Positions 38,156 to 48,216 of a stretch of 64,000 nucleotides of DNA are shown here, one piece after another (the first letter of the stretch is position 1; each line of letters opens with the position of its first letter). Under the pieces are notes generated by a model. It saw nothing but the letters and a program-made list of their open reading frames with translations. It had not been told where the DNA came from and searched no databases. The translations under genes were made by a program, and so were the position numbers. Origin of the DNA: Chthoniobacteraceae bacterium. GTDB taxonomy: Bacteria; Verrucomicrobiota; Verrucomicrobiia; Chthoniobacterales; Chthoniobacteraceae. Where the stretch lies: positions 124,001 through 188,000 of the forward strand of contig JAQGOL010000025.1 of the NCBI GenBank assembly GCA_028293625.1, read 5' to 3'.

Positions 38156-40021
38156 CTATCGCCCCGGACAGGTTTCGTCAAAATCGATACACGCCGTCGC
38201 GTACGCCGCGAGTTCGACGAGCAAATTGCCGTCCACCGCTTCCAGATGCTTCCCGGATAAAGCGCGAAATTTGTCAGGCGCCATGGTTGCCTGTTCAAGA
38301 GTCTGCTCGTCCAGAATACGGACTATCGCGCCGCCGCCTTCCATCAAAATCGTGCGGCTGTCCGGGGTAAGATTAGCCATGAGAATCCGGCGTGCGCCGC
38401 ACGGCTTTATCAACGCCAACCCAGCGACACACAAAGGCTCGCTTGAGTCCATCGCGATTACCTCCGGGAACCCCGCCAGATCGAGCAACAGATGATAGGT
38501 TGGATAGACGATTGCTTCGGGCTCCTGCTCGATGATCCCAAACGGACCAGTGGTTTCAAAATAGGTGAGACTGTCGACTCCCGCCATCGGCGTCAGTCGA
38601 GCAAGACTTCCGAGAGTCCAGGCGGCGCCAAAGAGCGTTCTTTGCCGAGGATCAGCAAGCGATTGATCGATCGCGCCGGAGCCGATGGAGCGGGGTTTTA
38701 AAGTAATTGGCGAGATCACCACTTGATCACACCCAAAACCGCGCGCTGTCCGGATTGTGTCGCCCTGCGCTTCAAGATTTTCCATCAGGCTCATGTCATC
38801 GAATGCATGGCACTGGGGAGTGATCGAAAAACAAACCGGGGCGTCTCCCGACGGACGGTTGCGGTTGAGTTCCGCGAAGTTGCCATTGGTTCCGATCGCG
38901 ACCGGCGCGATCTTTCCAAGCCGGCTCCGAGCCGCCGCGAGCCAGCGATCGGGCGCGGCATTTGCGTCTACGTCAAACACGAGGCAGAGCATGATTGGGA
39001 CCGGCGATTGCAGCGCTTTTCGGGCAAACGCTTCGAGGCCGGCCTCATCTTCCACAAACAAAGCGCAGTGCAATCCGGCGCCTATCGCACCTGCTTGCAC
39101 AAGCGCCAGATCCCACTCAGCAAGCCAGCCTGACCGGCCGGGGAAAAGCTCGACTCGCAAATGGGCAAGTTGCAAGTCACGCAGCAATTGGAGGGTTCCC
39201 TTGCCGGAACTCCGGAAGTGTCTGGGAAGGCACAATCCAATGGGCGGCCTTGTTACCGGGCCTACTTCAGCGTATCGCACGGTAACGGCTTCAGAAGTCG
39301 GACCGGAAATCGGAACCAGTGGAGCTTCTACTTTCAAAAGCATGCGCTGATGAACCTCGGTACCCACGACGATCTTCACGGGAAGAGGAATCTCAAGAGG
39401 TGTGGAGTAAGTCTTGAAGGAAGCGTCGGTCCAATTGCGCTGATCCTCGGTCTCAAATATGTCGCCTTCAAATCCCAACTCCGCCGCAAGATCTGGCGCC
39501 GGATTCCATCGCATCCCTGACACTTGCCTGAATGGCTGGTGCGGGGCGATCGAATCGGGAAAGGTGGATTCCTCCCAGGAACCGTCCGCTTTGAGGATTC
39601 CGCACGGTTTGCCAGCGTATTGAACGCTTGAATGCAGAACACAAAGCCCGATCCGGTTCCTGTAAAACTCGGAACCAGCCCGGCCATCAAACGAAAATTC
39701 CAGATCGCCACCCCGGCCGCGGATCATTCCGTTCCATGTAAAATGCGCTTTCCGATCAATGCATTCCGCAATGAAAGAGAGTTCAAATTCATCAGGCGCG
39801 GTGTAAAGTGAGACGTCGGAAATAATGGGGAGCACCGTATTCCAATTTTCGTCCCGGACCGCTCCATAGATTGCCATGAGAATGCCGCGGTTGCCCGATT
39901 GCACCCGGCGCAGGAACCCGGTCGCCGGATCAAACAATGCCTGAAGCCGGGTGGTTTGAAGAAGAATGAACGGTTCTGGAGTCTCGGTGCGTTTTGAAGC
40001 GGCGCGCATGGATCCATGCAT
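38156..40021 (-). CDS. Putative D-apionate lactonase-like protein
   Basis: NRIGLCVLHSSVQYAGKPCGI...DSIAPHQPFRQV...GFEGDIFETEDQRNWTDASFKTYSTPLEIPLP resembles remembered apionate lactonase-family motifs (EDQRNWTDASFKTY); sits beside a DUF4038 hydrolase in the same orientation. Confidence 0.55.
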   Translation of the reverse strand: MHGSMRAASKRTETPEPFILLQTTRLQALFDPATGFLRRVQSGNRGILMAIYGAVRDENWNTVLPIISDVSLYTAPDEFELSFIAECIDRKAHFTWNGMIRGRGGDLEFSFDGRAGSEFYRNRIGLCVLHSSVQYAGKPCGILKADGSWEESTFPDSIAPHQPFRQVSGMRWNPAPDLAAELGFEGDIFETEDQRNWTDASFKTYSTPLEIPLPVKIVVGTEVHQRMLLKVEAPLVPISGPTSEAVTVRYAEVGPVTRPPIGLCLPRHFRSSGKGTLQLLRDLQLAHLRVELFPGRSGWLAEWDLALVQAGAIGAGLHCALFVEDEAGLEAFARKALQSPVPIMLCLVFDVDANAAPDRWLAAARSRLGKIAPVAIGTNGNFAELNRNRPSGDAPVCFSITPQCHAFDDMSLMENLEAQGDTIRTARGFGCDQVVISPITLKPRSIGSGAIDQSLADPRQRTLFGAAWTLGSLARLTPMAGVDSLTYFETTGPFGIIEQEPEAIVYPTYHLLLDLAGFPEVIAMDSSEPLCVAGLALIKPCGARRILMANLTPDSRTILMEGGGAIVRILDEQTLEQATMAPDKFRALSGKHLEAVDGNLLVELAAYATACIDFDETCPGR

Positions 40022-40108
40022 CCCCTTTTTTCAACGAGCGCAAGACTCGAATGCGAGCGGGAGACGCTCCAGCGCATGCTCAAGCAACGAAACAGAGCCG
40101 GGACGCGT

Positions 40109-43100
40109 TTAATCGCGTTGAGCGTGAATGGCTTGCCTTAACGTTTTAAGAAGGCTCTCCGCACTGTAAGGCTTGGAAAGAAAGAATTGCGCGCCAAGCT
40201 GATCGGCAATGGCACCCTGGCCGGCGGCGGAGAGTCCGCTTGCGGCGATAATTGGGAGATCAGGGTTCATCTGAAGCAAAGCTCGTATAGTAGCCGCACC
40301 ATCCATTCCGGGCATCATCATATCGGAAATTACAACGGCAATTTCCTCCGGGCGGCTTGCATAGATCGCCAGCGCATCCTCACCATCGCTGGCAACTAAA
40401 ACGCGATAGCCAAATGTTTCCAGCACTTCCTGTGTCACTTCGCGGATTGATGCCTCGTCGTCGACTACCAGGATTAATTCATCATTACCGTGGGCCGCCA
40501 CGGCTTCAATGACGGGCGCCGTATCTTCAGGCCGCTCGATTTGCGCCGGAAGATAAACCTCAAATACCGAGCCGGAACCTACCTCAGTTTGTACGTTAAT
40601 AAATCCGCCGTGACTCTTGACGATAGCCAGTGAGGTGGAGAGTCCAAGCCCCGTGCCCTTGCCCAGTTCCTTGGTCGTATAGAAGGGGTCGAAAATTCTT
40701 TCCAACACGTCACTCTGCATCCCCATCCCGTTATCTTCGACCCGTATGACGATATAAGAGCATGGTTTCGCGTCAGCGTGCAACAGCGCAAAGGCCGCAT
40801 CGGCCTCGAAGTTTCTAAGCACCACCTTAAGCATGCCTCCCTCCGGCATCGCATCGCGGGCGTTCATGCAAAGATTAAGAAGCACCTGGTGAAGCTGCGT
40901 GGGATCGCCGCGAAGCGACCATAGGTCACTTGGAATAACCGTTCGGATCCGGATATATTTCAGGAACGTTTCATTGACGATCTTTTCGATGTCGTCAACG
41001 AGGCTTTTGACGTCAATTTCCAGCCGCTTTCCCTCGACGCCCCGCGCAAATGTCAGCAACTGCCGCAACATATCCGCCCCGCGTTCCGCGCTCAAATCTA
41101 TCGTGGAAAGAATGCCCAAACGCATTTCATCCCGCTCGGTCATCTTAAGCAGCCCGATCCCCATCATGATCGGCGCAAGGACGTTATTTAAATCATGCGC
41201 GATTCCGCCGGCCAGCGTGCCGATACTTTCCATGCGCTGTGCACGAAGGAACTGATGCTCAAGTTCCTTTTTTTCGGTGATGTCGGTGTTGATGGAAAGA
41301 ATTTCACTCGGTTCGCCATCGTGATTGCGCACCAGCGTCCAGCGTCCTTCAACAATCAAGCTGCGTCCGCATTTGCTGGTCTGTTTTAGTTCCCCAAACC
41401 ATTCGCCGGTCTGCTCGACGTGAATACATGCCTCCTTAAACGCGTCGCCGTCCTGATAAAGCCGCTCTACCCCTTCAAGCGCGAAGGCCTCCTTTGCAGT
41501 CCATCCATAAAGTCGCTCCGCGCTCTTATTCCAGTAAGTAATTCGGTGATCAAGTCTGCGAACCAGGATGGCGTCCTGGGCTTTATCCAACAATGCCGCT
41601 TGTTCCCTTACCTTCGCATCCGCCTGCTGACGCTGGATAACGGCACCCAGGGATTCCACCAAAATCTGAAGGTTGCTCACATCGCGCTTTGTAAATGCGT
41701 AAGGCCGTTCGGAAAGCACCTTCAGCACCCCAATGACCTGTTCGTTTGCCCTCAACGGCGCAACAACCATGGACCGGGCTTTTACCTTCCGGCAGGCAGC
41801 GCGATCCACGCGGTCATCCAGCTCCGAATCTTCGCAGATCAACACTTTCCCGTTACGGGCCACTTCGCCGGACAAACTCCCCTCGCGCTTCAAACGCAAT
41901 CCAATCTCCCTCTCCGCCAGGCCCGCGGTGGCCCGGTATACCATCTCATGACCCTCGATCAGCTCCACCACGCCGCCGTCTGCGTCAGTAAGTGTGCGCG
42001 CCCGCTCTGCAATCAGATCCATCACTGCTTGCAAGCCAAGACTGGCCGAGGCGATTTCCTGTTGAACCTGCACAATGCCCGCCTGCACTTCCGATGCACG
42101 CTGCGCTTCCTCCTCTGCTGATTTGCGGCCGCTGATGTCCTCGGTGACCGCGATTAGCTTCATTGGTTTTCCCGCCGCCGTGCGCACGATTGAAACACTG
42201 GCGCGAACCCAGAAAGCCGTGCCATCCTTTTTCAGGCATCGTTGCTCAAGAATGAAATGATCCGCGTCCCCGGAAAGCAGCCGTTCAATGGAGACAATAT
42301 TCTGAGCGCGCTCAATCGGGTGCGTCAGTGAGGTGAAATCCATTTCCTGAAGTTCACCTACCGAGTAACCGACCATCGCGCAGTAAGCCGGGTTGGCGTT
42401 GATGAAGCGGCCGGCTGGCGCTATGACAACAATCCCTGTCGCGGCGCCCGCGAACATCAGCCGAAAGCGTTCCTCGTTTGCGCGCAATTCGCTTTCTACT
42501 TCAAGCCGGTGGGAAACCTCGTCATGTAACTCTCGCGTGCGCTTCCGAACCTGCCGGCGAATCTGAACATTCCAAATACTGGCCAATGCGGCAAGGATCA
42601 ACCCCGCGGCGCCGGCCCCGACTGTCCATCGAACCAAGCCGAGGTCGTGCGCTGGATGCGGATCGTAAGCAAAATCCTCGGTCGGGATAAACGGCGGCGC
42701 CATTCCCAGGGCGGCAAACGTCGAAGCGATCTGCTGCCAGCGGCCAATGTTCATATGGCCTATCTCCACCACGTCAGGCAGGATCAGGGGGCGCATCTCC
42801 ACCGCTTCACGCATAAGCGTCTCGCGGGTCACGTTCCGCGCAGTCACACCGCGCATCCTTAAAATCAGCTCGGAAACCCACTCGGGGTGGTTAAGGGCAT
42901 AATCCCAGCCTTTCAGACTGGCGCGCAAAAATGCCGCCACGCGCTTTGGATGCTCCGCGATTTCCTGCTCGGTGGTAAATAACGTATCGCCATAAAAATC
43001 GACGCCATAGTCGACGCTGCGAATCATTGCCGGTTCAATGCCGCGTATTCGAAGCTGTGCGGGTTCAACCGTCGAGTAAGCGGAAATGGCGTCCACTTTT

Positions 43101-43666
43101 CCTTCTATTAAATCATTCAGGTCCCATGAATGGGGCACGATCTGCACGCGGTCCGGAGCGATGCCTTCCCGGATCATTACCGCCCTCAGCTGGGCAGCTC
43201 CCTGGTCATCTGCCATCATCACTTTTGTTCCGATCAGGTCGGCCGGGGTGCGGATATTGCGATCCTGCCGGCTCATGATGATATAAGGAGAATGCTGAAA
43301 TATGGCGGCGCATGCCACGAGTGGTTTCCCATTCATTCTCGCCAAAAGGACATCAGAATCGCCTACTCCAAATTGCGCGTTTCCGTTAAGCACGGCTGGA
43401 ATTGGCGATCGTCCCACCCCCCCTTCCAGGAGGCTGACCTCGAGGCCTTCATCCGTGTAATAACCTTTTGCCTGGGCTGCATAGTAGCCAGCAAACTGAA
43501 ACTGATGATGCCACTTGAGCTGAAGAGTGACCCGGTCAAGCGGGGCTGCCGAGGCGTCGGAACTCAATCCCACCAACAGCGGGAGTAACAGCCCGGCGGC
43601 AATGTCAAAAGCCAGCCGAGGCCAGCCGTGAAAAAATTCGCGAATGGCGGGGCGGGTACACTCCAT
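40109..43666 (-). CDS. Hybrid sensor histidine kinase: NMT1/THI5-like substrate-binding domain, TM, PAS, GAF, PAS, HisKA, HATPase, receiver
   Basis: VTLQLKWHHQFQFAGYYAAQAKGYYTDEGLEVSLLEGG (NMT1/THI5-like); PAS AGAATGIVVIAPAGRFINANPAYCAMVGYS; kinase LAGGIAHDLNNVLAPIMMGIGLLKM; RVEDNGMGMQSDVLERIFDPFYTTKELGKGTGLGLS; receiver LILVVDDEASIREVTQEVL...VVISDMMMPGMDG. Confidence 0.9.
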   Translation of the reverse strand: MECTRPAIREFFHGWPRLAFDIAAGLLLPLLVGLSSDASAAPLDRVTLQLKWHHQFQFAGYYAAQAKGYYTDEGLEVSLLEGGVGRSPIPAVLNGNAQFGVGDSDVLLARMNGKPLVACAAIFQHSPYIIMSRQDRNIRTPADLIGTKVMMADDQGAAQLRAVMIREGIAPDRVQIVPHSWDLNDLIEGKVDAISAYSTVEPAQLRIRGIEPAMIRSVDYGVDFYGDTLFTTEQEIAEHPKRVAAFLRASLKGWDYALNHPEWVSELILRMRGVTARNVTRETLMREAVEMRPLILPDVVEIGHMNIGRWQQIASTFAALGMAPPFIPTEDFAYDPHPAHDLGLVRWTVGAGAAGLILAALASIWNVQIRRQVRKRTRELHDEVSHRLEVESELRANEERFRLMFAGAATGIVVIAPAGRFINANPAYCAMVGYSVGELQEMDFTSLTHPIERAQNIVSIERLLSGDADHFILEQRCLKKDGTAFWVRASVSIVRTAAGKPMKLIAVTEDISGRKSAEEEAQRASEVQAGIVQVQQEIASASLGLQAVMDLIAERARTLTDADGGVVELIEGHEMVYRATAGLAEREIGLRLKREGSLSGEVARNGKVLICEDSELDDRVDRAACRKVKARSMVVAPLRANEQVIGVLKVLSERPYAFTKRDVSNLQILVESLGAVIQRQQADAKVREQAALLDKAQDAILVRRLDHRITYWNKSAERLYGWTAKEAFALEGVERLYQDGDAFKEACIHVEQTGEWFGELKQTSKCGRSLIVEGRWTLVRNHDGEPSEILSINTDITEKKELEHQFLRAQRMESIGTLAGGIAHDLNNVLAPIMMGIGLLKMTERDEMRLGILSTIDLSAERGADMLRQLLTFARGVEGKRLEIDVKSLVDDIEKIVNETFLKYIRIRTVIPSDLWSLRGDPTQLHQVLLNLCMNARDAMPEGGMLKVVLRNFEADAAFALLHADAKPCSYIVIRVEDNGMGMQSDVLERIFDPFYTTKELGKGTGLGLSTSLAIVKSHGGFINVQTEVGSGSVFEVYLPAQIERPEDTAPVIEAVAAHGNDELILVVDDEASIREVTQEVLETFGYRVLVASDGEDALAIYASRPEEIAVVISDMMMPGMDGAATIRALLQMNPDLPIIAASGLSAAGQGAIADQLGAQFFLSKPYSAESLLKTLRQAIHAQRD

Positions 43667-43924
43667 CAGCTATTGGATATTCATCGGATTTGGCAACGAT
43701 TGCTTCGGTCAAAAGTCATGGCGCGCACCTGCTTTATCCATTTGCGCCGGTTAAGGAAACGACGAATGACGATCTCTCGGAAAAACAACGAAGATCCGGC
43801 CGCGCAGCCGGATTCACGAGATTGTCACACGAAAGCAGTCTGCGAGTAGTTTTCGCCAGCGCCATGCCACATTTGTAGCCAGCATTTCACAATTGCAGCC
43901 TTCTGTCCTCCACGTTGCTCGGCG

Positions 43925-45829
43925 ATGAATCGCCGTGCAATGAAACGCACCACAACACTTCCCTTCATCCTCGCGGCGAGCATTGCTCTGGCCGCCAATG
44001 CGCTCGCACAACTTCAAGGCCCGAGCACCGGTTCGACTCCCTACATTCTGCCCACGGCTCCCGGATACGCTACAAAAGCACTGCTGACAGTCGATAACGT
44101 CACCATCAGCGATGACACGGTGCCAAAGATCGGCGGCGGCACCTATGGACTTGATGGTCTTCCCGACGGTCTCGGAGCTTTTGACAATGGCGATGGCACG
44201 CTCACTCTGATCATGAACCATGAGTTCGGGGAGACATCGGGAATTGTCCGCAGTCATGGCTCAAAGGGAGCCTATCTTTCGAAATTTGTAATCGATAAAA
44301 ACACGCTCACAGTTACTTCCGGCGAAGATCTTATGAAACAGATCTTTGGCTGGAATACCAGCACCCAACAGTCGAATGCCTCGGCAACCACGACTGCCTT
44401 TACTCGTTTCTGCTCCAGCGACCTTGCAGCGCCCACTGCTTATTACAACGCCGCCACCAGCCTCGGTTCCACGGCCCGTATCTATCTTCACGGCGAAGAA
44501 GGCGGCGTCGGCGGGCGGGTCCAGGCCACGGTGGCAACCGGCACCTCATTCGGCAACAGCTATACTCTTGGCAGGTTCAACCTGACAACCAACGGCTCCG
44601 GGCTGACTGCGGTCGGCGCTTGGGAAAATATTGTCGCGAATCCGTTTGCTCAAGACAAGACGGTGGTCATTGGGCTCAGTGACGGCGGCACCGGGATCAT
44701 GAACAATGCGCTCTCGGTCTATGTCGGACTAAAGCAATCGACCGGCACGGAGGTGGACAAAGCCGGGTTGACCAATGGCGTTATCAAGCAGTTGCTTGTA
44801 ACCGGGATTACTACTGAAATTGCCAATAATAACTCCGCGCGCACGACAAACATTGTCAACGGTACGCGGTTTAGCCTGAGTGCCACGGCTTCCACCACCT
44901 TCTCCCGGCCGGAGGATGGCGCGTGGAATCCTTCCAACCCGAAGGAATTCTATTTCGTTACAACCGACCGTCTCGATCAGGTTTCCGATGGCATGCCGGC
45001 CGGCCAGATCGGCCAGACCCGGCTCTGGCGGCTGACTTTTGATGACATCGCCAACCCGGACGCGGGCGGCAAAATCGACCTGCTCATCAACGGGCGCACG
45101 GTCGCGGGTGAGAAGGTCAACATGTTCGACAACATCTGCGTCAATGAGAAGACCGGGCATATCCTCATACAGGAGGATGTCGGTGGCGCTGCCCACAACG
45201 GCAAGGTATGGGAATACGATCCGGCCGCCGATACCCTCACCAAGATTTTAAGACACGACAAGGCGCGTTTTGGCGACATCGGGTTTTCGGCAGCTTCGCC
45301 GTTTACCAACGACGAGGAAGGCACCGGCATCATCGATATCTCTGCGATGATGGCAGGCAGCACTCTGAATGTGGGCAACCCTCGGGAAGGCTGGTATCTT
45401 ACCTCCGATCAGGCTCACTACACCAGCGGGATCAGCACCACTCAGGTTGAAGGCGGCCAGCTCCTCGCCATTCATGACCTGGCTCCCACCAACAACGTCG
45501 TTGTAACCCGTGGCGGCTTCGTCCGGGACCGCCGGACCGGCTTCTATTCGCAGCAGGTTACCATCAGCAATCAAAATGCGGAAGCGTTGACCGGGCCCTT
45601 CTACCTGGTCCTCGATACGCTCAGCGCCAATGCCACGCTCTCAAACTCGAGCGGTGTTACCGTGAATTATCCGCCTGCCAACAGCCCCGTCGCCCTTTTC
45701 TCGGCCATCGCGCCCGGGGCAAGCCTGGCCGCGGGAGCTTCCACAACACTCACTCTGCAATTCACCAATTCGAATAATGGCGCGATCACCTATACGGCGC
45801 GCGTGCTCAATAGTGTAACGGCTCCTTAA
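43925..45829 (+). CDS. PhoX/DUF839-like phosphatase family protein
   Basis: GLDGLPDGLGAFDNGDGTLTLIMNHEFGETSGIVRSHGSKGAYLSKFVID; YLHGEEGGVGGR; FSRPEDGAWNPSNPKEFYFVTTDR; VNMFDNICVNEKTGHILIQEDVGG. Confidence 0.75.
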   Translation: MNRRAMKRTTTLPFILAASIALAANALAQLQGPSTGSTPYILPTAPGYATKALLTVDNVTISDDTVPKIGGGTYGLDGLPDGLGAFDNGDGTLTLIMNHEFGETSGIVRSHGSKGAYLSKFVIDKNTLTVTSGEDLMKQIFGWNTSTQQSNASATTTAFTRFCSSDLAAPTAYYNAATSLGSTARIYLHGEEGGVGGRVQATVATGTSFGNSYTLGRFNLTTNGSGLTAVGAWENIVANPFAQDKTVVIGLSDGGTGIMNNALSVYVGLKQSTGTEVDKAGLTNGVIKQLLVTGITTEIANNNSARTTNIVNGTRFSLSATASTTFSRPEDGAWNPSNPKEFYFVTTDRLDQVSDGMPAGQIGQTRLWRLTFDDIANPDAGGKIDLLINGRTVAGEKVNMFDNICVNEKTGHILIQEDVGGAAHNGKVWEYDPAADTLTKILRHDKARFGDIGFSAASPFTNDEEGTGIIDISAMMAGSTLNVGNPREGWYLTSDQAHYTSGISTTQVEGGQLLAIHDLAPTNNVVVTRGGFVRDRRTGFYSQQVTISNQNAEALTGPFYLVLDTLSANATLSNSSGVTVNYPPANSPVALFSAIAPGASLAAGASTTLTLQFTNSNNGAITYTARVLNSVTAP

Positions 45830-45860
45830 CCTCGGCTTCATTCCAACTCTCTACTTATTT

Positions 45861-46484
45861 ATGAAACTATCCATTTACACCAAGCTGGCCCTCGTCGCCG
45901 GCGTCTGCGCCTTCCTCGCCTCTCGGCTGGAAGCGGCCGTCAACTATTACCATATCTCAATCAATACAAGCTCGCTAACAAGCAATCCGGGTGCGCCCTT
46001 TTCGCTCGACTTCCAGCTTAACGGCGGCGGCCCGCTCTCAAATACAGCAACCGTGACAAACTTCGACTTCGGTGGCGGCTCAGTCGATTCAGGTGCGTTC
46101 CCTGTCACGTTCGGCCTGGCCAGTGGAAGCATTGGATCAAGCCTTAGTTTGACAGCCAATAGCTCAAGCGCCTTCAACGAACTTTATCAGGAATTTATTC
46201 CAGGAAGCGTCCTGCAGTTCGACGTTGCCATTACGAACAATGTCAATGCGCCGACGCCCGACGCATTCTCATTCTCCATCCTCGACCAGAATCTTGAGTC
46301 CATTCCTACCAATGGCCTGGGGAACAGCCTCCTGATGGTTGATGTATCCAGCCCCCTCCCGGTCGCGCAGACATTTTCGAGTCCCGCCGGAGTTGCCGCC
46401 GCCGTTCCTGAGCCCGGCACGCTTCTCTTTGGATTTGCACTCCTTGGAGCCTGTGGCGTCGCGGGCCGCCGCCGCGTCTGCTGA
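45861..46484 (+). CDS. PEP-CTERM sorting domain protein
   Basis: N-terminal signal peptide; C-terminal VPEPGTLLFGFALLGACGVAGRRRVC. Confidence 0.85.
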   Translation: MKLSIYTKLALVAGVCAFLASRLEAAVNYYHISINTSSLTSNPGAPFSLDFQLNGGGPLSNTATVTNFDFGGGSVDSGAFPVTFGLASGSIGSSLSLTANSSSAFNELYQEFIPGSVLQFDVAITNNVNAPTPDAFSFSILDQNLESIPTNGLGNSLLMVDVSSPLPVAQTFSSPAGVAAAVPEPGTLLFGFALLGACGVAGRRRVC

Positions 46485-46519
46485 TTGCCCCTCAATCAAT
46501 ATCCAATCTTATTGGGCTG

Positions 46520-46553
46520 AAGCCTGCTCCCCTTCCCGGGGCGCGGGCTTCTT
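46520..46553 (+). terminator. Hairpin after PEP-CTERM gene, possible terminator
   Basis: aagcctgctccccttcccggggcgcgggcttctt: aagcc/ggctt outer and cccc/gggg inner pairing; weak T tract. Confidence 0.4.
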
Positions 46554-46603
46554 GCCGCCTAAGTCACTCGCGTTTTTCCAGCGCCCTCAACCTCTTTTCC
46601 AGC

Positions 46604-47869
46604 ATGATTAATACTGAACACTTTGACCTGCGCCTGCCGCGCGGCCTTGCACTCCATTTGCTTGCCTGCACTTCGCTTTTTTGCGGCGCGAGCGCGCTTG
46701 CGCAATCCAACAATTACGAGCAGACAATCCTTGTCGCCAACCGCGCGGAATACAGGCCCGTGGCGTTTGTCGATCAATACCTCGTCAACCCATGGGGAAT
46801 CGCGCTCCGGCCTCCCGGAGCAGGCGGCCATATCTGGGTTAGCAACGCGAAGACGGCCACCACATCGCTGTATATAGGCGACGCCCATGGCGTACCACTC
46901 CATCAGGACGGACTCAAAGTCCTGCGGGTGGATGGGCCGCTTGTTTCCTACGAAGACGGTGTCTCAAATGTCACCGGTCAGGTTTATAACGCCGCCAGCG
47001 ATTTGCCGGGCCAGCTCATTGAGTTTCCTGTAACCGGCCCGGCCACGAACTTTTCCGGCCCCGTTCCGACGCCTTTAAAGCCCTCATCCGGTGCAGCCAA
47101 GTTTGTTTTTGTCACCACTGACGGCACGATCAATGCCTGGCGTGCCAATACTGCCGAGAGCATGGAGAGCGCGGTCATTGTAAAGGACTTCTCGGAGAAA
47201 GGCGCGGATCGTTCCCATTCGCTTCCCTTTCTTCCCGCCTACACAGGGGTAGCCATGACTACTTCGGCGTTTACCAAGAAAGACACGGGCGGCAATCGCC
47301 TTTATGTCACCGACTTCCAGAATAACCGTATCCAGGTTTTCGATAATAACTGGAAAGAGATTACAGCGCAGGTTCAGTTCCAACGGCCCGCCGGTATGGC
47401 GGAGAACTTAAGCCCTTACAATATCCAGTGCATTGGAGACAAACTCTTTGTCGTCTTCGCGGTGGTTGACACGATCGCGGAAGAGCCCGCCACTGACGTT
47501 CCGGACGAAGGGGCCGGCCATGTGGTGGTTTACAATCACGATGGTCAGATTCTCCAGGAACTCCACGACTCAGGCGTGCTTAATTCGCCGTGGGGAATCG
47601 CCATCGCGCCGCCGGACTTTGGCGCCATGAGCAGCAAGCTGCTGATTGCCAACTTTGGCGATGGGACAATCGCCGCCTTTGAACCGGCCACGGGAGATTT
47701 TGTTGATTTTCTCCGCGACCATTGTGGAAACCCAATCAGTATTGAGGGTATTTGGGGACTCGCTTTCGGAAATGGAGTCAGCCTTGGTGATGCAAACTCT
47801 CTCTATTTCACCGCGGGTCCGGAGGGCGAACAAGACGGCATCTTCGGCCGCCTGAATGCCGGAGAATAA
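46604..47869 (+). CDS. TIGR03118-family-like exported beta-propeller protein
   Basis: DQYLVNPWGIALRPPGAGGHIWVSNAKTATTSLYIGD; FKPSSGAAKFVFVTTDGTINAW; GNRLYVTDFQNNRIQVFDNNW; SPWGIAIAPPDFGAMSSKLLIANFGDGTIAAFEPATGDFVDFL. Confidence 0.75.
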   Translation: MINTEHFDLRLPRGLALHLLACTSLFCGASALAQSNNYEQTILVANRAEYRPVAFVDQYLVNPWGIALRPPGAGGHIWVSNAKTATTSLYIGDAHGVPLHQDGLKVLRVDGPLVSYEDGVSNVTGQVYNAASDLPGQLIEFPVTGPATNFSGPVPTPLKPSSGAAKFVFVTTDGTINAWRANTAESMESAVIVKDFSEKGADRSHSLPFLPAYTGVAMTTSAFTKKDTGGNRLYVTDFQNNRIQVFDNNWKEITAQVQFQRPAGMAENLSPYNIQCIGDKLFVVFAVVDTIAEEPATDVPDEGAGHVVVYNHDGQILQELHDSGVLNSPWGIAIAPPDFGAMSSKLLIANFGDGTIAAFEPATGDFVDFLRDHCGNPISIEGIWGLAFGNGVSLGDANSLYFTAGPEGEQDGIFGRLNAGE

Positions 47870-47969
47870 AAGAGCGGCGAAGCTGTGCCTTAAAGCAGAC
47901 TTGCCCGGATCGGGTATGCTGCTCGTTGGATATACCGTCCGGAAGCAGCTCACCCTGAAAGCGCGCTCC

Positions 47970-48120
47970 TAATCATAATCTTCCTGCGTCCAAGGGATTA
48001 CGATTAAGAGTAAGAAGGGGATAAGAAATGGGTTCCCGATGTCCTGGGACGCCATACACCGAATCGACGGCACACCCCCTCGCCGGGTCAGCTCGAAGTG
48101 ACCGGCGTTGAGAGGGGTGC
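47970..48120 (+). other. Two consecutive imperfect hairpins upstream of the TonB receptor locus; candidate structured leader RNA
   Basis: taatcataatc (47970-47980) pairs with gattacgatta (47996-48006), one G-U-type mismatch; gcacaccccctcgccgggtca (from 48070) pairs with tgaccggcgttgagaggggtgc (to 48120). Confidence 0.4.
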
Positions 48121-48216
48121 GGAATACCCTTAAAACCGCTCCCGGCTGAGAGCTAAAGTAATACCGGCTACTACCGCAATCCCACGAGACGATCTTTTTA
48201 GGAAGGAGCTTGCGCT

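Noticed and set aside
47970-48216. Cobalamin or TPP riboswitch before the TonB receptor locus
   Set aside because: No GCCACUG/B12-box pattern and no complete TPP core; only short matches (ggggtgc, ctgagag). Kept as an unclassified leader instead.
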